From the NCBI RefSeq assembly GCF_001307275.1, contig NZ_CP012831.1:5758501-5822500 (forward strand): 64,000 bases of DNA, in the 5' to 3' direction. The position numbers and the translations under genes are program-made. The notes beneath the pieces were generated by a model. It did no database searches, was not told the origin of the DNA, and worked only from the letters and a program-made list of their open reading frames with translations. Shown in pieces: positions 8,380-16,573 of the stretch. Source of the stretch: Pseudomonas fluorescens. GTDB taxonomy: Bacteria > Pseudomonadota > Gammaproteobacteria > Pseudomonadales > Pseudomonadaceae. Each line of letters opens with the position of its first letter. Within the stretch, counting starts at the first letter, position 1.

Positions 8380-9879
8380 ATGTCGATCAATGACAGGCTC
8401 ACCGAGCACTTGAACCGGGGTTCGGTGGGTTTTCCCACCGCGTTGGCCAGCACCATTGGCCTGATCATGGCAAGCCCCGTGATTCTCACCGCGACCATGG
8501 GCTTTGGCATCGGCGGCAGCGCCTTTGCCGTGGCGATGCTAATCGCCGTGGTGATGATGCTGGCCCAGGCGACGACGTTCGCCGAGGCAGCGTCGATTCT
8601 TCCGACCACTGGCTCGGTCTATGACTACATCAACTGTGGCATGGGGCGTTTCTTCGCGATCACCGGCACCTTGTCGGCCTATCTGATTGTCCATGTGTTC
8701 GCCGGTACTGCCGAAACCATCCTGGCCGGCGTCATGGCCCTGGTGAACTTCGAACACCTCAACACCCTGGCCGAATCGGCAGGCGGTTCCTGGTTGCTGG
8801 GCGTGGGGTTCGTGGTGGTGTTTGGCGTGCTCAATGCGTTTGGTGTCAGTGCTTTTGGCCGGGCCGAAATCATCCTGACGTTCGGCATGTGGACCACCTT
8901 GATGGTGTTCGGCGTGTTGGGCCTGATCGCCGCGCCGGCGGTGGAGCTGGAGGGCTGGTTCGGCGCGTCCGTGGTGGGTACCGACCTGGTCACGGTGCTG
9001 TCGCTGGTGGGCATGGCCATGTTCATGTTTGTCGGCTGCGAATTCGTCACGCCGCTGGCGCCGGACCTGCGCCACTCCGCCCGGACCATGCCCCGGGCGA
9101 TGATGCTGGGCTTGTTCAGCGTTGCCACCTGCATGTTCATCTACGGCGCGGCGATGAAGCGCCAGGTGGAAAACGTGTTGCTCGATGCCACCAGCGGCGT
9201 GCATCTGCTGGACACCCCCATGGCGATTCCACGGTTCGCCGAACAGGTCATGGGCGATATCGGCCCGATGTGGCTGGGCATCGGTTTTCTGTTTGCCGGT
9301 GCGGCGACCATTAACACCCTGATGGCCGGCGTGCCGCGGATTCTCTATGGCATGGCGGTGGACGGCGCGTTGCCGAAGGTCTTCACTTATCTGCATCCAC
9401 GCTTCAAGACGCCGCTGGTGTGCATCCTGGTGGCAATGCTGATTCCTTGCCTGCATGCGCTGTGGCTGGGCGGCAATCCCGACAACATCATGCACCTGGT
9501 GTTGGCTGCGGTGTGCGCCTGGAGTTTTGCCTACCTGTTGGTGACCGTGTCGGTGGTCAGCCTGCGGATTCGTCGCCCTGATCTGCCGCGGGCCTATCGC
9601 TCGCCGTGGTTCCCGTTGCCACAGATCCTGTCCAGTGTCGGCATTGTGTTGGGCATGTGGTTCATCACCCCACCCGGCATGAATCCGGCGGACATCTACG
9701 TGCCCTTCGCGGTGATGCTCGGTGGCACTGCGGCGTACGCCTTGTTCTGGACCCTGGTGGTGCAGAAGGTCAATCCATTCAAGCCAGCGTCGGTGGAAGA
9801 CGTGCTGGCCAAGGAGTTTTCCCATGAGCCAGGGCAATCTGCGGGCGAGTTTATCGACCCTGCTGCAAAAGCTGTCTGA
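8380..9879 (+). CDS. APC-superfamily amino acid/amine permease
   Basis: This 499-aa inner-membrane permease of the amino acid-polyamine-organocation superfamily has about 12-14 hydrophobic segments and the early-helix glycine-rich stretch ILTATMGFGIGGS. A GAGG ribosome-binding site precedes the ATG. The downstream DUF3156-like gene starts inside its last 56 nt in another frame, indicating translational coupling. With a FeaR-like activator next door and an arylacetaldehyde dehydrogenase nearby, a natural cargo would be an aromatic amine or amino acid, but this is inferred from context only. Confidence 0.85.
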   Translation: MSINDRLTEHLNRGSVGFPTALASTIGLIMASPVILTATMGFGIGGSAFAVAMLIAVVMMLAQATTFAEAASILPTTGSVYDYINCGMGRFFAITGTLSAYLIVHVFAGTAETILAGVMALVNFEHLNTLAESAGGSWLLGVGFVVVFGVLNAFGVSAFGRAEIILTFGMWTTLMVFGVLGLIAAPAVELEGWFGASVVGTDLVTVLSLVGMAMFMFVGCEFVTPLAPDLRHSARTMPRAMMLGLFSVATCMFIYGAAMKRQVENVLLDATSGVHLLDTPMAIPRFAEQVMGDIGPMWLGIGFLFAGAATINTLMAGVPRILYGMAVDGALPKVFTYLHPRFKTPLVCILVAMLIPCLHALWLGGNPDNIMHLVLAAVCAWSFAYLLVTVSVVSLRIRRPDLPRAYRSPWFPLPQILSSVGIVLGMWFITPPGMNPADIYVPFAVMLGGTAAYALFWTLVVQKVNPFKPASVEDVLAKEFSHEPGQSAGEFIDPAAKAV

Positions 9880-10444
9880 GTTGTTCAGCTCCCAGCGCGC
9901 CCCGGCCGGTTATCGGCCCGGGGTGACCCTGGAGCACCTGCGGCGCAACCTCGCATTGGCACGATTCGAGGTCGCGGGCCCGGCCATGGCCACGGCAGTC
10001 ACCGACGACGGCAGCTTGCACTTGGAGATCATCGAACGCACCGAGTCGCAGTTGTTGATGCACTTGGTGATGACCGAGTTCGTCCTGCGCGTGCCTGCTT
10101 CCCGAGAGGGCACGGCATGCCTGGAACTGCACCACGGCGGGGCTTTGCGGCGCAGTGGCATTCGTTGCCGGCAGCGGGACGGGCGCAGTGACCTGGCGAC
10201 TCGGTTGCAGGCGGCCGTGGAGACGGATCCTGCGTTGTATCAGGCCCTCATGCCGCTGGATTTCAAGCGGCTGCGCATCGATCTGCAGGGGCGCCAGTGG
10301 TGCGTGCGCCTGGAACACATGGGCGGTAGCGAAGTGGTCAATCGCATGCCGGCCTTTCGACGTTACATCCCGTTGAGCCGCGAGCAGCGCGGCGCCTTGC
10401 TGGCAACCTTGAGCGGCCTGCAGCGGGTGCTGGCAACGCTCTGA
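9824..10444 (+). CDS. DUF3156-like protein coupled to APC permease
   Basis: This 206-aa soluble protein has no signal peptide or membrane segment. The sequence is Leu/Arg-rich and resembles the DUF3156 family, which in pseudomonads is usually found beside an amino acid permease gene; no biochemical role is known to me. The start was chosen at the ATG preceded by AAGGAG at 7 nt, which overlaps the permease gene by 56 nt. A longer frame upstream would lie wholly inside the permease coding sequence. Coupled translation suggests it assists or modulates the permease. Confidence 0.7.
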   Translation: MSQGNLRASLSTLLQKLSELFSSQRAPAGYRPGVTLEHLRRNLALARFEVAGPAMATAVTDDGSLHLEIIERTESQLLMHLVMTEFVLRVPASREGTACLELHHGGALRRSGIRCRQRDGRSDLATRLQAAVETDPALYQALMPLDFKRLRIDLQGRQWCVRLEHMGGSEVVNRMPAFRRYIPLSREQRGALLATLSGLQRVLATL

Positions 10445-10515
10445 TGCTGTTGTGCTGTCCTGGCATCATTCCTGCTACTGCTCTGGCGATCAGGTACTTG
10501 TTGCGCGCATATAGA

Positions 10516-10530
10516 TAACATGTTAACTAT
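10516..10530. promoter_or_regulatory. GTTAAC-type dyad upstream of FeaR-like gene (candidate HpaR-type site)
   Basis: TAACATGTTA is a perfect 10-bp palindrome that runs into GTTAACTAT, ending 37 nt before the regulator ATG. The 11-mer ATGTTAACTAT here is identical to one in the hpaG1-hpaA intergenic region at 27408-27418, suggesting a shared regulator across the catabolic cluster. Confidence 0.5.
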
Positions 10531-10567
10531 TGCCGCACAAAAACAAAAAGCCACTGCGGAGAATGCC

Positions 10568-11530
10568 ATGAGCATGCAACAAGTTGGGCAGGACGGTCTG
10601 GACATCTGGAACCGGGATCTGCGGGCGACTTGCGGCCACTTCGATACCGAGCTGGCCTTCAATCGCGCCTTGTTCATTGGTGAGGTGTCGAACTTCCATC
10701 GGGGTGGCCTTGCCCTGGCGAACCTGCGCACCAATGCCGGCAGCATCAAGCGTCACTCACCCAGCGCCGATCACGATGATGACCAGGATTGCCTTCTGGT
10801 CAGCCAGCGCAGTGGCTACTGCCGCATTACCCAGAACGGTCGGAGCATCCAGTTGGCGCCCGGTGAATTGTTGTTGATGGATTCCGTTGGCGCGCTTGAG
10901 ATCACCCCGTTCGGCCTGATCGAGCACGCGGTGCTGTCCTTGTCTCGCCAGGACGTGTCGCGTCAATTGGGTGGGGAAACCAAGACCTTCGGCAAGGTTT
11001 CGTCCAGCAAGGCGTGCGGACGGATGCTGCATGTGTTGATGGACCAACTGTGCAAGGACACACCGGACGGCGAGGGCGCGGCGGGCGAGGGTGAAGCCTT
11101 GCAGAGTGCCTTCGTTTCACTGTTGGGCTCGGCCCTGGAACAGGGGAGCGATGGCCGTGACGAAGGGGTGGCCTTGCAGGGCAGTCACTTGCGCAGCTAC
11201 GTGCAGAAGGTCATCGACGAATCACTCACCCAGCCCGGCCTCAGCCCGGTGGGCCTGGCCAATCGACTGAATATCTCGGTGCGGCATCTGTATCGCTTGT
11301 TCGAAGAGCAGGATGACAGCGTTTGCCGCTACATCCAGCGGGCCCGCCTCAAGCGCAGCGCCGATGACCTGACCAACCCGTTCCTGCGGGACGAGTCCAT
11401 TACTTCGATCGCCTACAAGTGGGGCTTTACCGATTCGGCGCACTTCAGCCGTTCGTTCAAGAAGCAGTTTGAGCTGTCGCCCAAGGAGTTTCGGTCCAGC
11501 CGTTTGCAGGTGGGGCAGGGGGTGGCTTGA
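10568..11530 (+). CDS. FeaR-like AraC-family transcriptional activator
   Basis: This 320-aa protein has an N-terminal AraC-binding-like sensor domain (about residues 20-200) and a C-terminal double helix-turn-helix (about 215-310), including LANRLNISVRHLYRLFEE and the signature SIAYKWGFTDSAHFSRSFKKQFE. Architecture and sequence resemble FeaR, which activates tynA and feaB for phenylethylamine/tyramine use in enterobacteria. The start was set at the ATG with GGAG 6 nt upstream; an earlier in-frame ATG has no ribosome-binding site and overlaps the palindromic site. It likely controls the arylacetaldehyde dehydrogenase and the amine uptake genes around it. Direct targets are not shown by sequence. 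Confidence 0.8.
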   Translation: MSMQQVGQDGLDIWNRDLRATCGHFDTELAFNRALFIGEVSNFHRGGLALANLRTNAGSIKRHSPSADHDDDQDCLLVSQRSGYCRITQNGRSIQLAPGELLLMDSVGALEITPFGLIEHAVLSLSRQDVSRQLGGETKTFGKVSSSKACGRMLHVLMDQLCKDTPDGEGAAGEGEALQSAFVSLLGSALEQGSDGRDEGVALQGSHLRSYVQKVIDESLTQPGLSPVGLANRLNISVRHLYRLFEEQDDSVCRYIQRARLKRSADDLTNPFLRDESITSIAYKWGFTDSAHFSRSFKKQFELSPKEFRSSRLQVGQGVA

Positions 11531-11557
11531 ATGAGGTCGTCGTTGACTGGACGGTCG

Positions 11558-11658
11558 CTATCGCGAGCAAGCTCGCTCTCACAAAGGGATTTGTGCTGAA
11601 CATGAGTTTTGCGGGTGACACTGGAAAGTGTGGGAGCGAGCTTGCTCGCGAAGGCGGC
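11558..11658. repeat. Two REP palindromes in back-to-back orientation
   Basis: A right-type REP (CTATCGCGAGCAAGCTCGCT) is followed about 45 nt later by a left-type REP (GTGGGAGCGAGCTTGCTCGC). This is the reverse of the usual facing REPIN arrangement and lies between the convergent FeaR-like and SDR genes. Confidence 0.8.
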
Positions 11659-11702
11659 GGTACATTCACCACCATCGTCAGCGAGGCACCGCTCCCATAG
11701 GT

Positions 11703-12470
11703 TCAAACCTCCGGCAACGTCGAACCCCCATCGACCACCAACGTCTGCCCGGTCACATAACTGGCCAGGCTCGACGCCAGGAACAGCATGGCGCCGGCGA
11801 TGTCGCTCGGTTGACCCAATCGACCCAGCGGCACCCGGCGGGCAATGTCCTGGTTGACTTCATCGTCGCCCAGGTTGGCCATGGCCGGTGTCGCGATCAT
11901 GCCCGGCTCGACCCCGTTGACGCGGACATTCTCGGCCGCCAGTTCCAGCGCGGCGTTGCGAATGAAACCATTGACCCCGGCCTTGGAGGCCGCGTAGTGG
12001 CTGAGCCCCGGATACGCCACCCGCGGGCCGGTGACCGAGGAGGTCACCAGCACGCAGCCTCGGCCCTGGCGCCGGAACATCGGCAGCGCCGCCTGGGTCA
12101 GCCAGAACAGCGCCGACAGGTTCACCGCCAGCGTTCGCTCGAGCATCGCCGGGGTGATCTCGGCGAACGGCGTCAACGGAAAATACCCGGCGTTGTGCAC
12201 CAGGGTATCCAGCCTCCCCAAGCGCTGTTCCAGCGCGCTCATCATTTCGAAGATCGCCGTCGCGTCGGCCAGGTCAACGCCCACCGCCTGCACCTGACAA
12301 CCCACGGCCGTCAGTTCGTCGGCTACCGCCTCGGCGCGGGCCAGGCCCAGGTCGGCGATGACCACGCGTGCCCCGCGCAGGGCAAACGCTTCGACGATGG
12401 CCCGGCCGATGCCCTGGGCGCCGCCCGTGACCAGTACGGTCTGGCCGCTGAAATCCAGATCCTCAGACAT
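11703..12470 (-). CDS. Short-chain dehydrogenase/reductase (last gene of moaF cluster)
   Basis: This 255-aa classical SDR has the nucleotide-binding motif TGGAQGIG near residue 16, the NAG motif (HNAGYFP), the catalytic Ser in TSSVTGP, and the YxxxK pair in HYAASKAG. It begins 8 nt before the end of the upstream SDR (ATG overlapping the previous stop), so it is translationally coupled. It would oxidise or reduce a hydroxyl/carbonyl group with NAD(P). With a second SDR and MoaF in the same transcript, a role in processing a hydroxylated side chain of an aromatic amine is possible, but the substrate is unknown. Confidence 0.85.
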   Translation of the reverse strand: MSEDLDFSGQTVLVTGGAQGIGRAIVEAFALRGARVVIADLGLARAEAVADELTAVGCQVQAVGVDLADATAIFEMMSALEQRLGRLDTLVHNAGYFPLTPFAEITPAMLERTLAVNLSALFWLTQAALPMFRRQGRGCVLVTSSVTGPRVAYPGLSHYAASKAGVNGFIRNAALELAAENVRVNGVEPGMIATPAMANLGDDEVNQDIARRVPLGRLGQPSDIAGAMLFLASSLASYVTGQTLVVDGGSTLPEV

Positions 12471-13263
12471 CGCTGGCCTCCATCCGGCTGAAGGCCAGTG
12501 TCGGCACGTCGACGATGCTGGAGCCGCCATCGGCGACCAGCGTCGCCCCGGTGATGATCGATGCATCGGGCGAGGCCAGGAAGCGGCAGACGTTGGCGAT
12601 TTCCTCCGCACTGGCAGCCTTGCGCAACGGCACGTCGGCGCAGACCCGGTCATAGGCCTGCTGCAACGTTTCGCCATGGAACTGCATCAATGCCTGCATT
12701 TCTTCATCGGCCATAGGCGTGCGGACCCAGCCAGGGCAGACCGTATTGACTCGCACGCCATGAGGCCCGTAATCCCTTGCCAGGGAGCGGTTGAGGCCCA
12801 GCAGGGCGTGTTTGGCGGTGGTGTAGCCGCACACGTGGGGGCCTGCCGCCAATGAAGCGATGGAGGCGATCAGCACAATATTGCCGGCGTTTTCCTGCAG
12901 CAGTGGCAGGCATGCCCGGGCGCTGTAGAAGGCGCTGTCGAGGTTGCTGCGCAGGGCCGCTTCCCAGGCCGATGGCTGAGTCTCAGTGGCGCTGCCCATT
13001 CCCAAGCCACCGGCACAGGCGAGCAGCACGTCGAGTCGGCCATGACGCGCGCGAATCTGCTCGACGAAGCCGTCCCAGGTGTCCGGACAGGCCGCGTCGC
13101 CCACCAGCACCAGGCCGCCGATGTCCGCGGCGAGTGCTTCCAGGGGCTCGCGACGGCGGCCGATCAGCACCAGGTTGGCGCCTTCGGCGGCATACAGGCG
13201 AGCGCAGGCGGCGCCGATGCCGGTACCGGCACCGGTGATCACCACGGTACGTGATTCAGGCAT
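12463..13263 (-). CDS. Short-chain dehydrogenase/reductase, MoaE-like position
   Basis: This 266-aa classical SDR has TGAGTGIG at the N-terminus, a CAGGLG segment in the NAG position, a Ser in IASIASLA and YTTAK as the catalytic Tyr/Lys pair. The start ATG has a GGAG ribosome-binding site 7 nt upstream, and the gene overlaps the preceding moaF stop by 8 nt. The pairing of an SDR with MoaF recalls the moaEF operon of the Klebsiella monoamine regulon, in which MoaE is, as I recall, an SDR-type protein. The substrate is not known. Confidence 0.85.
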   Translation of the reverse strand: MPESRTVVITGAGTGIGAACARLYAAEGANLVLIGRRREPLEALAADIGGLVLVGDAACPDTWDGFVEQIRARHGRLDVLLACAGGLGMGSATETQPSAWEAALRSNLDSAFYSARACLPLLQENAGNIVLIASIASLAAGPHVCGYTTAKHALLGLNRSLARDYGPHGVRVNTVCPGWVRTPMADEEMQALMQFHGETLQQAYDRVCADVPLRKAASAEEIANVCRFLASPDASIITGATLVADGGSSIVDVPTLAFSRMEASDV

Positions 13264-14077
13264 CGGGATACTCCGTCTGATTGAGCACCTGGCAGTAGGA
13301 ACTGACCGGGAAATTGGAAAACTCATCGAAGGACTCACCGGCATAGCCGAAGATCTTGCCGTCACTGCGGTGCTGCTGCAGGTCGATCAGCACCAACCCC
13401 AGGGTCGGGATGATCTTTTCTCGCCACACGAACAGGTACAACTGATCGGCGATCTTGTAGGTGTCGCAGCGATCGGTGTCGCACAGGCCTTGCTCAACGC
13501 CTTTGAGGCACTGCCAGGAGTAGAACTGGTCGTTGAGGTAAATGTGTTCGTAGACTTCACTCGGGCTGTAGCGATACAGGTTGCGCAGCCCCACCAGCTC
13601 GGTGGTCGGTGCGTGCGGGCACAGGCCAGGCTGCCAGGGACGGTCGAGGCTGCCGTGCAGGAACTGCGCTTGAACCGAGGTCAATGGTTTGCCGGCCAAT
13701 GCCCGGCTGTAGAGGCCTTCGCCGGTTTCCGGCTGGCTTGGCATGCGGCCGATCACGGCGGTGAAGGCGGCGCTGGCGGTATCGAGCACGAGGCTTATCG
13801 ATGAGGTCAGCTCGCCTTCGCGCTTGATGAAGTCCACCAGGTACAGGCCCGGTCGTACGGATGTGGCCCGGTAGGTGGCGGTGCCGCTGGAATGCCCATC
13901 GGCGGCGTTCCAGGTCAGGGTGTCCTGCTCGAATCGGTGCTCGATCTGCCAGCCGTTGGCGAAGTGCAGGGTGAACGTCTTGCCGTCCAGGTCGGCCAGG
14001 TTTGGCAGGATGAAGGCTTCGGGGGCAAAGCCATCGGCCAGGGCGCCGACGGTGATCCAGTCTGTAGATGTGCTCAT
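13256..14077 (-). CDS. moaF: MoaF family protein (monoamine-regulon type)
   Basis: This 273-aa soluble protein resembles MoaF, with an N-terminal domain containing GKTFTLHFANG and a C-terminal domain with RNLYRYSPSEVYEHIYLN and TWEVWREK-like strands, both suggestive of calycin-type beta barrels. MoaF takes its name from the monoamine regulon and is unrelated to molybdopterin biosynthesis despite the gene letters. The start was set at the internal ATG with a CCGGAG ribosome-binding site. It is the first of three overlapping genes (moaF-SDR-SDR). A dyad just upstream, next to the LuxR gene, may be its operator. Catalytic activity is unknown; small-molecule binding is a reasonable guess from the fold. 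Confidence 0.75.
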   Translation of the reverse strand: MSTSTDWITVGALADGFAPEAFILPNLADLDGKTFTLHFANGWQIEHRFEQDTLTWNAADGHSSGTATYRATSVRPGLYLVDFIKREGELTSSISLVLDTASAAFTAVIGRMPSQPETGEGLYSRALAGKPLTSVQAQFLHGSLDRPWQPGLCPHAPTTELVGLRNLYRYSPSEVYEHIYLNDQFYSWQCLKGVEQGLCDTDRCDTYKIADQLYLFVWREKIIPTLGLVLIDLQQHRSDGKIFGYAGESFDEFSNFPVSSYCQVLNQTEYPDA

Positions 14078-14139
14078 TTGCAAGGCTCCGGTGGTTGAAT
14101 TAGCCACTCGGATCATGCGGCGCCGCGCAGTGGCGGCCT

Positions 14140-14157
14140 ATCAACCAGATGGTTGAT
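14140..14157. promoter_or_regulatory. 18-bp dyad upstream of moaF, candidate LuxR-type operator
   Basis: The arms ATCAACC and GGTTGAT are exact inverted repeats around AGAT. The 18-bp size and the CAGAT centre are compatible with a LuxR-family binding site. It touches the stop codon of the LuxR-type regulator and lies 63 nt upstream of the moaF start. Confidence 0.5.
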
Positions 14158-14813
14158 CAGAGGAACAGTGCGCTGACCAGCTCGGTGCGACTGCTCACAC
14201 CGACTTTGCGGAACAGGTGGATCAGGTGAGTCTTGATGGTCGGCAAGCCCACCCCCAGTTCCCGGGCCAGTTGCTTGTTGCTGACGCCTTGACGTAACAG
14301 CCAGGCGATCTGGCGCTCCTTGGGCGTCAAGTCGCCCAGTGCATCCTCATGGGCCGGCAAATGGGCCACGGCCAATTGCAACAAGGCCTGCAACGCGCTG
14401 AGCTGGCTCAACTGCTGATGGGTGAAGACGCCTTGCTCGGCGGTGCGCAACAACGAAACCGCGGCTTGGGGCTGACCATCGCGATGGGCGAAGACTTCCA
14501 CCACGTCGACCACGCCATAGCGTTGCAGGAAGTCGCGATAACGATGGTTGTCACGCAACGGTTGGCGGGCCATCGCCAGGCCCAACGGCACCACGGCCAG
14601 TTCGCTGGGCGCGCAGTGGCGCGGGTGCAGGGGGTCGAACTGGCGGTAATTGTCCAGGTAGTCGCGGTGCATCTCGCCGCTCATCCCATGGAGGCTGAAG
14701 TCGTGGGCTTGCAACTGCCGATCCACGCAGTAGAACGCCGCCCGGCTGACGGGAACCAGTTGGGTGAAGGCGTGCAGGCAATGGCCGGCGATGTCCTGGG
14801 CGATGACGTTCAT
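14157..14813 (-). CDS. LuxR-family transcriptional regulator
   Basis: This 218-aa regulator has an N-terminal alpha/beta sensor region (residues 1-145, no recognisable receiver Asp motif) and a C-terminal LuxR/FixJ helix-turn-helix (about 153-215) with LTPKERQIAWLLRQGVSNKQ and LGVGLPTIKTHLIHLFRKVG. An AAGG ribosome-binding site precedes the ATG. It is flanked by a cupin gene upstream and moaF downstream on the same strand and is probably the local regulator of the moaF/cupin/FAD-oxidoreductase genes. The inducer is unknown; the N-terminal domain lacks the signature Trp/Tyr/Asp set that would argue for an acyl-homoserine-lactone sensor. Confidence 0.8.
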   Translation of the reverse strand: MNVIAQDIAGHCLHAFTQLVPVSRAAFYCVDRQLQAHDFSLHGMSGEMHRDYLDNYRQFDPLHPRHCAPSELAVVPLGLAMARQPLRDNHRYRDFLQRYGVVDVVEVFAHRDGQPQAAVSLLRTAEQGVFTHQQLSQLSALQALLQLAVAHLPAHEDALGDLTPKERQIAWLLRQGVSNKQLARELGVGLPTIKTHLIHLFRKVGVSSRTELVSALFL

Positions 14814-14832
14814 GGTCGCAACCTTCGCAAGC

Positions 14833-14857
14833 GGGCTGCCGGGTGGGCCGGCAGCCC
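14833..14857 (-). terminator. Strong GC hairpin between cupin and luxR
   Basis: The 10-bp arms GGGCTGCCGG and CCGGCAGCCC are exact and enclose a 5-nt loop. They lie in the 51-nt gap between the cupin stop and the LuxR start. There is no clear T-run, so it may act as an attenuator or RNA-processing/stability structure instead of a full terminator. Confidence 0.5.
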
Positions 14858-14864
14858 TGTCCGG

Positions 14865-15230
14865 TCAGACTACCGCGAAGTAGTGCTTGACGAAACTTTC
14901 GCTGACCACTTCCCACAACACCGGTGTGCCCTTGGTCACGAACCAGCTGTCGCCGGCCTTGTAGCGGGTGCTCTGGCCGGTGGCTTCGTCGGTGAGGACC
15001 ACTTCACCGGTGACCACGGTGGCTTGTTCGGCGAAGGGGTAGACCATCCGGAACTTGCCCTGGGTGGTGCCGAAGTAGGCGCTGCTGACGGGGTCGGTGG
15101 GGGCGCCGAAGGTCATCTTGCCGAAGGCCTTGACTTCGCCTTCGAGAATCTGCGAACCCAGGTCGGCGACGGTGCCCCAGGCGTCCAGGTCGGACAGCTG
15201 GATGTCTTTTTCGAGGGTGATGAGGGGCAT
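14865..15230 (-). CDS. Cupin-domain protein
   Basis: This 121-aa single-domain cupin is related to the (S)-ureidoglycine aminohydrolase/EutQ-like DUF861 group. The pattern GKFRMVYPFAEQATVVTGEVVLTDEATGQS and the later GDSWFVTKGTPVLWEV are visible, matching cupin motifs 1 and 2 (given here only as landmarks around residues 52-105). Histidine metal ligands are not evident in motif 1, so a metal-dependent enzymatic role is doubtful. An AGGAG ribosome-binding site precedes the ATG. The gene follows the FAD-dependent oxidoreductase by 44 nt and is likely co-transcribed, the common arrangement of such cupins beside amine-oxidising flavoproteins. Confidence 0.75.
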   Translation of the reverse strand: MPLITLEKDIQLSDLDAWGTVADLGSQILEGEVKAFGKMTFGAPTDPVSSAYFGTTQGKFRMVYPFAEQATVVTGEVVLTDEATGQSTRYKAGDSWFVTKGTPVLWEVVSESFVKHYFAVV

Positions 15231-15274
15231 GGCAGGTGACTCCTGATGATTGAAAGGAAGAAGGAGGTTGGCCG

Positions 15275-16573
15275 TCAGCGACGGCCGTTCCAGTAGCCCG
15301 ACAGCTGATGCCAGGACTTGCCGGCGGTCAGCAGCAATGGGCGAATGGCGTCTTTGCCGATGATGGTCGGGCGGTGGATCGAACTGACCAGGTCGTAGCG
15401 CGCCGAGCCTTCGCTCATGCCTTCGGCCAGCACCTTGCAGATGATGTGGCTCGGGGTGACGCCAAAGCCTGAGTAACCCTGGACGAAAAACGCGTTGCTG
15501 CGCCCGGGCAGGGTGCCGATCTGCGGGAACAGGTTCGGGCTGCAGGCCATCGGGCCGCCCCAGGCCAGGTCGATCTTCACGTCCTTGAGGTACGGGAAGA
15601 TCTTCAGCATCAGGCGCCGGTTCCAGGCCTTGAGATCCTGGGGAATGTGCTCCACCAATGGCGTGGCGGCACCGAACAGCAGGCGGTTTTCGTTGGTGAC
15701 GCGGTAGTAGTCGATCACCGGGCGAATGTCGCTGTAGGCACCGCGAATCGGGCTGATGCGCTGGATCAGTTCGTCCGACAGTGGCTCGGTCATCATCTGG
15801 AAGGCGTAGGTGTTGATGGTCGAGCGGTGCAGTTCCGGTTCCAGTTTGTTGAGGAAACTGTCGCAGGCCCAGAGCAGCTTGCTGGCCCTGACCGAGCCGC
15901 GTCCGGTGCGCACGGTGATGCGCTCGCCATAGCTGACTTCCAGCGCCGGGCTGTTTTCGAAGATCCGTACGCCGTGGCTGACTACCGCCTTGGCTTCACC
16001 CAGCAGCAGGTTCAGCGAGTGCACATGCCCGCCGCCCATGTGCAGCAATGCACTGCTGTAGGCCTTGGAGCCAATGATCTGCTGCACGTCGGAGCCGCCG
16101 AGGAAGCGGATCTCATGTTTGCTGTTGATCGACTTGAAGTCTTTTTCCCAGGCCCGCAGGGTTTTTTCCTGGCGGGCGTTGAAACCCATGTAGCCGTAGC
16201 CGTGGCAGAAATCGGCATCGATAGCGTACTTGGCGATACGGTCCTTGATGATGTCGGCGCCCAGGTCGCTGATCTCGAAGACCTGGCGCAGGCCGTCTTC
16301 ACCGACGTCCTTCTTGATCTTTTCCAGGTCATGGCCGATGCCGGCCATGATCTGCCCGCCATTGCGCCCGGTGCCGCCGAACCCAAGGTAACGCGCCTCC
16401 AGCACCACGATGTTGGTGATGCCTTTTTCAGCGAGCTCCAGCGCGGTATTGATGCCGGAAAAACCACCGCCAATGACCACGACGTCGGCTTCCACGTCCT
16501 GTTCCAGCGTGGGGAAGCTGAGGTTGTATTTCTTGGTGGCCGTGTAATAGGTGGGCGTTTCGATATTGATCAT
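15275..16573 (-). CDS. FAD-dependent amine oxidoreductase (PuuB-like)
   Basis: This 432-aa flavoprotein of the DAO/PuuB type has the dinucleotide-binding fingerprint VVIGGGFSGINTALELAEKG near residue 24, a GGTGRNGGQI segment that matches the FAD-contacting loop of gamma-glutamylputrescine oxidase-like enzymes, and a C-terminal FVQGYSGFGVTPSHI strand. The chosen ATG starts MINIETP; the longer upstream frame lacks conservation. It would oxidise a primary or secondary amine to an aldehyde. It is the only obvious amine-oxidising enzyme in the cluster and could therefore convert tyramine or a relative to the aldehyde used by the arylacetaldehyde dehydrogenase. That substrate assignment is inference. 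Confidence 0.75.
   Translation of the reverse strand: MINIETPTYYTATKKYNLSFPTLEQDVEADVVVIGGGFSGINTALELAEKGITNIVVLEARYLGFGGTGRNGGQIMAGIGHDLEKIKKDVGEDGLRQVFEISDLGADIIKDRIAKYAIDADFCHGYGYMGFNARQEKTLRAWEKDFKSINSKHEIRFLGGSDVQQIIGSKAYSSALLHMGGGHVHSLNLLLGEAKAVVSHGVRIFENSPALEVSYGERITVRTGRGSVRASKLLWACDSFLNKLEPELHRSTINTYAFQMMTEPLSDELIQRISPIRGAYSDIRPVIDYYRVTNENRLLFGAATPLVEHIPQDLKAWNRRLMLKIFPYLKDVKIDLAWGGPMACSPNLFPQIGTLPGRSNAFFVQGYSGFGVTPSHIICKVLAEGMSEGSARYDLVSSIHRPTIIGKDAIRPLLLTAGKSWHQLSGYWNGRR

Noticed and set aside
8539..9837. 432-codon minus frame opposite the APC permease
   Set aside because: His/Gln/Arg-rich translation without any family resemblance, fully overlapping a clear membrane permease.
13256..14077. 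Molybdopterin biosynthesis gene
   Set aside because: The symbol moaF invites this reading, but the family comes from the monoamine regulon and no molybdenum-cofactor genes are nearby.
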